Part shown: piece after piece, positions 26,759 to 36,300 of the stretch
Position numbering within the stretch: position 1 is the first letter of the stretch
Layout of the letters: each line of letters starts with the position of its first letter
Origin: JBBWZH01 sp035544115
GTDB lineage: Bacteria; Actinomycetota; Actinomycetes; Mycobacteriales; CADCTP01
DNA length: 64,000 bases
Direction: 5' to 3'
NCBI GenBank assembly: GCA_963714145.1
Contig: OY970235.1
Location: forward strand, 3,782,001-3,846,000
The notes under the pieces: generated by a model
Databases searched by the model: none
Seen by the model: the letters and a program-made list of their open reading frames with translations, nothing else
Told to the model about the DNA's origin: nothing
Translations under genes and position numbers: made by a program

Positions 26759-27133
26759 TCAGTGCACGGCGCGCAGGATGCGGGTGGCGTTGACCCGGGT
26801 GACCGACATCCCGGCTTCGAGGCTGGCCATCATCCGGTCGCCCTTCAGCCGGCCGTAGGCGAGCAGGTCCACGTTGGCCAGGCTGTACTCCGGCCAGGTA
26901 TGGACGCTCAGGTGGGACGCCGACAGCAGCAGGATCGCCGTGACCGCGCCGTTGGGAAAGGTGTGCGACGCCTCCCCCAGGATGGTCGCCTCGCCCTCGC
27001 GGGCGGCCGTCCGCATCAGCGCCAGCAGCCGGTCCTTGTCGGTGAGCAGCGCGCTGTCGCTCACCCACACGTCCACGATGTAGGAACACAGGTCGTCGAC
27101 GATCAGGTCCGCAGCGTCGAGCTCGGCAGCCAT
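26759..27133 (-). CDS. S-adenosylmethionine decarboxylase-like pyruvoyl proenzyme with altered active site
   Basis: 124 aa, the usual size of bacterial class 1b SpeD; ATG at 27133 behind GAGGAGG. The core LLLSASHLSVHTWPEY is plainly SpeD, with the self-cleaving Ser (S73), H74 and H78 kept. Two canonical positions differ: the residue before the cleavage Ser is Ala72 rather than Glu, and the active-site Cys of the usual DIFTCG segment is replaced (DLLAYG, Tyr93). Canonical SpeD makes decarboxylated SAM for spermidine; homologues lacking these residues are known to act on other amino acids such as ornithine or arginine. Divergent from the NRPS start, so it may supply an amine to the cluster; this is inference. 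Confidence 0.82.
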   Translation of the reverse strand: MAAELDAADLIVDDLCSYIVDVWVSDSALLTDKDRLLALMRTAAREGEATILGEASHTFPNGAVTAILLLSASHLSVHTWPEYSLANVDLLAYGRLKGDRMMASLEAGMSVTRVNATRILRAVH

Positions 27134-27305
27134 CGTCCTCCTCGTCGGTCCGGTCGCCGCCACGGCGATCTCGGTGAACTCCGGCGCAACGATACGGAGC
27201 CGGGTCCGGCCCTCCGGTGGCGCGCCCGGCGGGGCCGACCCGGCGGCCCCGCGGCGGGCGGGTTGACCGGGATTATGCAGATCACCCGGTGCCGGGGCGT
27301 ATCGC

Positions 27306-27335
27306 TTGCCTTGGTGCTGGCGGGCTGCCTACGGT
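27306..27335 (+). promoter_or_regulatory. Candidate promoter of the NRPS operon
   Basis: TTGCCT (27306-27311) and TACGGT (27330-27335) are separated by 18 bases, a fair match to the actinomycete housekeeping consensus. They lie 45 bp upstream of the NRPS ATG, within the 246-bp divergent region shared with the SpeD-like gene. Sequence-only prediction. Confidence 0.4.
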
Positions 27336-27379
27336 GCCGCCAGCCGCCTGACGTGCGGCTGGTGCGCAGAAGGGCGGGC

Positions 27380-30300
27380 ATGGGGTCATCTCTCGAGTCG
27401 GCGACGCTGGTACACCCCGCCTCGTACGCGCAGCGCCAACTCTGGTTCCTGGAGCAGCTCGACCCTGGGCAGCCGGCCTACCACATCAACGTCGCGGTCG
27501 AGCTGCGGGCCGACGCCACGCCCGACTCGGTGCGGCGGACGCTGGCCGAGCTGATCGACCGGCACGAGAGCCTGCGCACCGTCTTCGTCGAGCGGGACGG
27601 GGCGCCGATGCAGGTCGTGCTGCCGTCCGTCGAGGTCGAGCTGGCGGTGACCGACCTGCGCGGCCAGACCGCCGCGGCGGCCGGGCCGGCGGCCGACCGC
27701 TGCCGGCAGCAGGCCGCCGGCACGCCGTTCGACCTGGCCGCGGGCCCGCTGCTGCGGGCGCACCTGCTCCGGCACGCCGACCGGACCGAGCTGGTACTGA
27801 TCGTGCACCACCTGGTCGCCGACGCCTGGTCGATCCGGGTGCTGCTGCGCGAGTTCGGGCCCATCCACGACGCGGTGCTCCACGGCCGGCCCTCGCCGCT
27901 GCCGGAGCTGCCCATCCAGTACGCCGACTACGCCGCCTGGCAGGCCAGCCGGACGGACGGGCCGGAGGGCGCCGCGGCGCTGGCGTACTGGCGGGCCCAG
28001 CTGGCCGAGCTGCCGACCCTGGACCTGCCGACCGACTTCCCCCGGCCGGCCGCGCCCGGCCTGCGCGGCGGGGCGGCCGAGGTATCGCTGCCGGGCAGCG
28101 TCGCCACCGCGCTGGCCGAGCTCGGCCGGCGGCACGGCGCGACGCTGTTCATGACCGTCCTCGCCGGCTACGCGGCGCTGCTGCACCGGTACTCGGGGCA
28201 GCGCGAGGTGGTGGTCGGCAGCCCGGTCGCCGGCCGCGACGTCGCCGACCTCGAGCAGGTCGTCGGCCTGTTCGTGAACCGGCTGGTGCTGCGGCTGGAC
28301 CTCGGCGGCAACCCCACGTTCACCGAGCTGCTCGGCCGGGTGCGGCGGGTCTGCCTCGACGCGTACGCCCACCAGCAGGCGCCGTTCGAGCGGCTGGTGG
28401 AGGAGCTGGCGCCGGTCCGGGACGCCGGCCGCGCCCCGCTGTTCCAGGTCGGCTTCAACCTGCTGCCACAGATGGACGACGGGATGGCGGCCGGGGCCGG
28501 TGACGGCCACCAGTTCCGCAACGGGACCGTCCGGCACGACCTCAACCTGGACGTCGCGCCGGACGCGGCCGGCCTGACCTGCCTGCTGGAGTACCGCGAC
28601 GACCTGTTCCGGCCGGAGACCGCCGCCCGGATGGCCGCCGCGCTGGGCCGGATCCTCACCGTGGCCGCGACCGGGCCGGACACCCGGATCGGCGCGCTGC
28701 CGCTGCACACCGCCGGCGAGCGGCGCGAGCTGACCCGGCCGGCCGGCCCGCCGGCGGGCACCGGGTGTCTACATCAGACGGTCGCCGGCCTGGCCGGCCG
28801 GATCCCGGACGCACCGGCCGTGGTCGGCGCGGACGGCGAGCTGTGCTACGCCGCGCTGCACGACCGGGCGATCGCGCTGGCCCGGCGGCTGGCCGGGCAC
28901 GGCGTGCGGCGGGGCGACGTGGTCGGCGTCTGCCTCGAGCCGTCGGCGGCCCTGGTGGTCGCGATGCTGGGCACGCTGCACGCCGGCGCCGGCTACCTCC
29001 CGCTGGACCCCGCCGCCCCGCCGGCCCGGCGCGGGTTCCAGCTCGCCGACGCGGGTGTCCGGCTCGTGCTCACCGCCGCCGACCCGCCGCCGCTGCCGCC
29101 CGGCGTCACCACCCTCCCGGTCCACATCGGACAGTCCGATGTGGACGGTCACCCGGCCGGGGTGGCTGACCCACTGCCGGTGGTCACGCCGGGCGATCTC
29201 GCGTACGTCATCTACACGTCGGGCTCCACCGGGCGGCCGAAGGGGGTGGCCGTCGAGCACCGGCAGCTGTCGGCGTACGCGGGCGCGATCACGGCGCGGG
29301 TCGGGTTCGCCGACGGTGACGTGTCGGCGATGCTGCAGCCGCCGACGTTCGACTCGTCCGTCACGATGCTGGCCGGGGCGCTGACCAGCGGCGGGTGTCT
29401 GCGGCTGGTCGACCCGGCGACCGCGCGCGACCCGGGCGCGGTCGCGGCGCTGTTCCGGGCCCACCCGGCCGACCATCTCAAGATCACCCCGTCGCACCTG
29501 GCCGCGCTGCGGGCCGGCACCGACCCGGCCGCCGTGCTGCCCCGCCGGGCGCTGATCCTGGGCGGCGAGGCGGCACCGCCGGAGCTGGTGCTGGAGCTGG
29601 TCGAGCACGCCGGCTGCGCGGTGCACAACCACTACGGGCCGACCGAGACGACGGTCGGCGTGCTCAGCGGGCAGGTCGAACGCGGGTCGCTCACCAGTAC
29701 CGGCATCGCGCCGCTCGGCCGGCCGCTCGCCGGCGTCGGCGCCTACCTGCTGGACCGGTACCTGGAGCCGGTGCCGATCGGGGTGCCCGGCGAGATCTAC
29801 CTGGGCGGTCACACCGTCACCCGCGGCTACCTCGGCCGGCCGGGGCTGACCGCGGCGGCCTTCCGGCCCGACCCGTTCAGCACCGAGCCGGGCAGCCGGA
29901 TGTACCGGACCGGCGACCGCGCGCGCCGGCTGCCGGACGGCCGGATCGAGTACCTCGGCCGGGTCGACGACCAGGTCAAGATCCGCGGGGTCCGGGTCGA
30001 GCCGGCCGAGGTGGCGGCGGTGCTGGCCGAGCATCCCGACGTCGCGTCGGCCGCGGTGGTGGCCCGCGCCGGGCCGGGCGGGGACCGGCTGGTCGGCTAC
30101 GTCACGGCCCGGGCCGGCGCCCTGCTGTCGGCCGATGACCTGCGGGCGCAGGCGCGGCGGCTGCTGCCCGAACAGCTGGTGCCGGCGGCGGTGGTCGTGC
30201 TGGACGCGCTGCCGCTGACCGCGCACGGCAAGGTGGACCGGGCCGCGCTGCCCGATCCCGCCCCGGCGCCACGGCCCACCCCGACCGCGCCGCGGACACC

Positions 30301-33300
30301 GGCCGAGGAGGCGCTCGCCGCCGTCTGGCGGGACGTGCTGGGCGTCACCGGGGTCTCGGTCGACGACAACTTCTTCGATCTCGGCGGCGACTCGATCCTG
30401 AGCATCCTGGTGGTGGCCCGGGCCCGGGAGGCGGGCTACGCGCTGACCGTCCGGCAGGTGTTCGCGCACCAGACCATCGCCGCCGCGGCGGCCGTCGCGG
30501 TCCCGGTCGGCGGCGGAGCGGGCCCCGCGGCCGGCGGGGAGCCGGGGCCGGCGCCGCTGACCCCGAACCAGGCCGCGTTCCTGGCCCGGGCCGCCGCACC
30601 GGACCGGTTCACCCAGGGCCTCTGGGTCGGCCTGGCCGCCGAGGTCGACCTGCCGACCCTGCGCCGGGCGCTGGACGCGCTGGTCACCCAGCACGACGCG
30701 CTGCGACTGCGGGTGCGGCGCACGGCCGGCGGCTGGCAGCAGTCGGTCGCGGCGGCCGGCGAACCGGTGCGGCTCGACCTGCTCGACCTGACCGGGATCC
30801 CGGCGGCCGAGCGGGCGGCGGCGGCCGAGCGGCACGCCATCGCGCTGGAGTCCACTGTGGACCTGGCCGGCGGGCGGGTGCTGGCCGGTGCGGTCGTCGA
30901 CGCCGGGGCCGGGGGCCGGCGGCTGCTGCTGATCGCGCACCACTTCGCGGTGGACGCGGTGTCCTGGCGGATCCTGCTGGCCGACCTGCAGGTGGCGTAC
31001 CGGCAGCTGGCCGGCGGGCGGCCGGACGTCGCGCTGCCACCCGCCGGGATCACGTTCGCCGGCTGGACCCGGCTGCTGGCCGCCGAGGCGGCCGGCCCCG
31101 AAACTGCCGCCGAGGCCGCCTACTGGTCCGGCCCGACCCGGACGACCGCCCGCCCGCTACTGGCCGCCAACCCCGACCCGGCCCGGCCAGACCCGACCGA
31201 CAGCGACCCGGCCGACCCCGACCCGGCCGACCCCGACCTGGCCGACCCCGACCTGGCCGGCGTGAGCCGGACCGGCGCGGGTCGGGCCGAGGCCGGCCAG
31301 ACCGACCCCAGCCAAACCGACACCGGACGGACGGCGGCCAGACGGGCCGAGGCGGGTCGGGCCGAGGGCCGCCAGACCGACCCCGGCCAAACCGACACCG
31401 GACGGACGGCGGACGGGCGGGCCGAGGCGGGTCGGGCCGAGGTGGTGTGGGTGGGGCTGGATGGCGGGACGTCGGCCGCGCTGGTGGAGACGGCGCTGGC
31501 CGCGTACGGGAACCAGGTGCTGGACGTGCTGCTGGCCGGGCTGGCGCTGGCGCTGCGGGAGGCCGGCGGCGGACCGGTGCTGGTCGAGCTGGAGGGGCAC
31601 GGCCGGGTCGAGCTGCGGGACGGGGTCGACCCGTCCCGGACGGTCGGCTGGTTCACCGTCGGCTACCCGGCCGCGCTGGACCTGGATCCGGCCGCCGGCC
31701 CCGGTGCCGCGCTGATCGCGGCGAAGGAGCAGCTGCGGGCGGTCCCGCGCGGCGGCGTCGGCTACGGCCTGCTGCGGCACGGCGGCGCCGACCCGGCGGT
31801 CGCGGCCCGGCTGGCTGCACAGCCGACCCCCGACGTCGGGTTCAACTACCTGGGCCAGCTCGACCGGCTGCTCGGCGGCCTCGACCTGTTCGGCCCGCGG
31901 CCGCCCGAGCTGCGCGAGCGATCCACCCGGCGGCACCTGATCGACGTTGACGCGGTGCTCGACGGCGGCCGGCTGGCGGTCGGCTGGACGTACGACCCGG
32001 CCCGGTTCGACCGCGGCACGATCGACGCCCTCGCCCGGCGGCACCTGGCCGAGGTACGCATGCTGGTCGAGCACGCGAGCGCCCGGACCGCGCCGACCTA
32101 CACCCCGTCCGACTTCCCGCTGGCGGAGCTGGACCAGCCCGGGCTGGACGCGCTGGCCGGCGCGCTCGGGATCGCGCCGGAGCTTGGGGCGGCGACCGCC
32201 CGGCGGGCGACCGTTCGGCGGGCGACCGTCCGGCGGGCGATCGAGGACGTGTACCCGCTGTCCCCGGTGCAGCAGGCGATGCTGTTCGAGACGCTGGCCG
32301 CGCCCACCGGCGGGGTGTACGTCCAGCAGTTCCTCTACCGGCTGGTCGGCGAGCTGGATCCGGCGGCGTTCCGGCGGGCCTGGGCGGCCGTCCTGGCCCG
32401 GCACCCGGTGCTGCGGACCGCGTTCGTCTGGCCGGACCGGCCGCGCCCGCTGCAGGCGGTGCTGGCCGAGGTCGAGCTGCCGTGGTCGGTGGAGGACCTG
32501 CGGTTGCTGGCCCCGGCCGAGCAGCTGGCGTGCGCCCGGGCCCACCTGGCCGAGGTGGCCCGGGGCGGCCTCCCGCTCACCCGCGCCCCGCAGCTGCGGC
32601 TCGCCCTGTGGCGCACCGGCGAGCGCGAGCACCTGTTCGCGGTGAGCAACCACCATCTGGTCCTGGACGCGTGGAGCCGGCTCGCCACCTTCCGCGAGGC
32701 GATGGCGCTGTACGCGGCGGAGCTGGCCGGGCGGCCCGCCGGGCTACCCCCGGCGCCGGGCTACGGCGACTACGTCGCGTTCCTGCAGCGGCTGGAGCCC
32801 GGCGACGCGGACCGGTTCTGGCGGCGCTACCTGGCCGGCGCCGGCACCGGCAGCGCCCTGCCGGGGCGCACGCCCGGCCCGGTGACCGGGGCGCCGCAGC
32901 GGCAGCAGATCGAGCTGACCGCGCCGGCCACGGCCGCGCTGCTCGACTCGGCGCGGGCGCGGCGGCTGACCCTCAACACGCTGGTGCAGGCGGCCTGGGC
33001 GGTCGCGGTCAGCGGCGGCGAGCCGGGCACGGTCGTGTCCGGCAGCACCGTGTCCGGGCGGCCGGCGGAGCTGCCGGGGGTGGACCGGATCGTCGGCCCG
33101 TTCGTCGGCACGCTGCCGGTGCGGGTCCGGGTGCCGGCCGGCGGTGCGGTCCTGCCCTGGCTGGCGGAGCTGCACGACGAACTGCTCGAGCTGCGCCGGT
33201 ACGAACACGTGTCGCTGGCCCAGGTGCAGGGCTGGAGCGAGGTGCCGCGCGGGCTGCCGATGTTCGACAGCATCGTGGACGTCCAGCAGTTCTACTCGGC

Positions 33301-36300
33301 CGAGGCGCTGGACGGTGCCGGCGGGCCGCTGTCCGTCGAGGTGCTGGACGGGCTGGAGCGGATGACCGTGCCGCTGGTGGTCGCCGCGCGGGTGGAGCGG
33401 GGGCAGCTCGCGGTGCGCCTCGACCATGCCGCGGACCGGCTGGCCGGCCCGGCCGCGGCCGCCCTGGCCGAGCGGCTGCGGGCGGTGCTGAGCCGGCTGG
33501 CCAGCGGCCTGGACGGGACCGTCGCCGACCTGCGCGCGGCGGCGGCGATCCCGGTCCCGAGCCCGGCGCCGGCCGGCGGCGACGACCCGACTGACCTGTT
33601 CGCCCGGCTGGACCGGGTGCCGCCGGCCCGGCGGTCCGCGTTCCTGGCCCGGCTGCGCGCGGAGATGTCCGCCCCGGCCGAACCGCCCGGACGGTCCGAC
33701 CACGCGCGCTGGCTGCGGAGCCTGCGCTGGCCCAGCGAGCCGGGCCGGGCAGGCGGGCTGGGCCTGGCAGGCGAGCCAGGCGGGCCGGGCCAGGCAGGCG
33801 GGCCGGGCCAGGCAGGCGAGGTGGGCCAGGCGGGCGAGGTGGGCCAGGCGGGCGAGCCGGGCCAGGCAGGCCAGGCGGGCGAGCCAGGCCAGCCAGCCGA
33901 GCCGGGCCGGGCAGACGAGCCCGGCCAGGCAGACGAGCCCGGCCAGGCAGACGAGCCCGGCCAGGCAGGCGGGCTGGGCCAGGCAGGCGAGCCAGGCCAG
34001 GCGGGTCAGGCGGGCGAGCCGGGCGGGCCGGGCCAGGCAGGCGAGGTGGGCCAGGGCGAGTTGGCTCGGGTGTTGGGGTGGGCCGGCGCGCCGGCCGGGG
34101 ACATCCCGCCGATCACGATCACCGAGCTGGTGCGGCGCCAGGTGGACCGGCGGCCGGACGCGGTCGCGGTCCGCTTCGCCGGCACCGACGTCACGTACCG
34201 GGAGCTGGACGAGCGGGCCAACCGGCTCGCGCACCACCTCAGCGGCCGCGGCGCCGGGCCGGACCAGCTGATCGCGGTCTGCCTGCCGCGCGGCGTCGAG
34301 ATGGTGACCGCGCTGCTGGGCGTGCTCGCCGCCGGCGCCGGCTACCTCCCGCTCGACCCGCGGCACCCACCGGCCCGGATCGCCGAGATCGTCACCGACT
34401 CGGGCGCGACTCTCGTGCTCACCGACACCGCCACCGCCACCACGATCGGCGCCGCCACCGGCACCGGGACCGGCACTGCCACCGCTGCCGACACCGACAC
34501 CGAGACCGCGATCGGCGCCGCCACCGCCACCGAAACCGCCATCGCCATCGCCATCGCCACCGCCGCCGCCGCCACCGCTACCGACACCGAGACCGAGACC
34601 GGTCTCGGCACCGCTACCGCTACCGGCGCCGAGACCGGCGACAGCGGGCGGGCCGCCGATCGGGCCGGGGTCGCCGGCGTACCGGTGCTGGAGCTGGACG
34701 GCCCGGCCGCCGCCGCGATCGGGACTGAGCCCGCCGACCGGCCGGCGCCGGTCGCCACCCCGCGCAACCTGGCGTACGTGCTCTACACGTCCGGCAGCAC
34801 CGGGCGGCCGAAGGGGGTCGCGGTCGAGCACCGGGCGGTGGTCGACTTCGTCGAGCAGATCGGCGCCGCGTACGGGATCGGCGCCGGCACCCGGCTGCTC
34901 GCGCTGGCGCCGCTGACCTTCGACGTCTCGGTCTTCGACCTGTTCGCCGGCCTCGGCCGGGGCGCGACCGTGGTCGTCGCCGGCGAGCAGGAGCGGCTGT
35001 CGGTGGAGCACCTGCAGCGGCTGCTCGCCGCGGAGCGGGTCACGGTGGCCGAGCTACCGCCGGCGCTGATGCCGCTGCTGGATCCGGACGCGCTGCCCGA
35101 CCTGCGGCTGGTCTCGGTCGGCGGCGAGGCACCGGCCGGCGACCTGGTCGAGCGGTGGGCGACGCCGCGGCGGCGGTTCGTCAACGGGTACGGCCCGACC
35201 GAGACGACGGTGGCCGTCACGCTGGCCGACTGCGTCGGCCGGCACACCAGCCCGCCGCCGATCGGCCGCCCGATGGTCAACCACCGAGCGTACGTGCTGG
35301 ACGGGCAGCTGCGGCCGGTCGGCGCCGGCGTGCCGGGCGAGCTGTGCGTCACCGGCCCCGGGCTGGCCCGCGGCTACCTGCGCCGGCCGGGCGCGACCGC
35401 GGACCGGTTCGTGCCGGACCCGTACTCGCCCGAGCCGGGCGGCCGGCTCTACCGCACCGGCGACCGGGTGCGCTGGCTGGCCGGCGGCGAGCTGGAGTTC
35501 CTCGGCCGGGTCGACCGGCAGCTGAAGATCCGCGGGTTCCGGGTCGAGCCGGCCGAGGTGGAGCAGGCGGCCCGCGCGCTGCCCGGCGTCGAGGCGGCGG
35601 TGGTCGACACGGTCGACCACGCCGGCACCCGGCACCTGGTCGCCTGGATCGCCGGGACGGCGGACCCGCTCGCCGTCCGCGCGGCGCTGACCGGCGCACT
35701 GCCGGTGTACATGGTGCCGGGCCGGGTGGTCCGGCTGGACCGGCTGCCGCTCACCCCGAGCGGCAAGCTCGACCGGCGGGCGCTGCCGGCCCCCGACTTC
35801 GACCACTCCCCGATCGCCGCGGCGGCGCCGGCCCGGACCCCGGCCGAGAGCCGGATCGCCACCGAGATCTTCGCCCCGCTGCTGGGGCTGGACGGGGTCG
35901 GTGCCGACGACGACTTCTTCGCCCTGGGTGGGAACTCGCTGCAGGCGACCCAGGTGACGTCCCGGGTCCGGGACACCTTCGGCACCGAGATCGACCTGGT
36001 CGAGTTCTTCCGCAGCCCGACCGTCGCGCACCTCGCCGAGCTGATCGAGGCCGCCCGCGGGCGCGACCGGGCGGACCGGGGTGACCTCCTCGCGGCGCTG
36101 GCCGAGCTGGACACCGGCGTGCCCGCGCCGGCGGACGGCCTGCTGCCGCTGTCGTTCCAGCAGGAACGGGTCTGGACGCTGCACCACCGGGAGCCGGACA
36201 ACCCGGTGCTCAACGCGCCGCTGGCGCTGCGGGTCACCGGCGAGTTCGACCCGGGCGCCTTCCGGGCCGCGTTCGAGCAGCTGGTCGGCCGGCACGAGTC

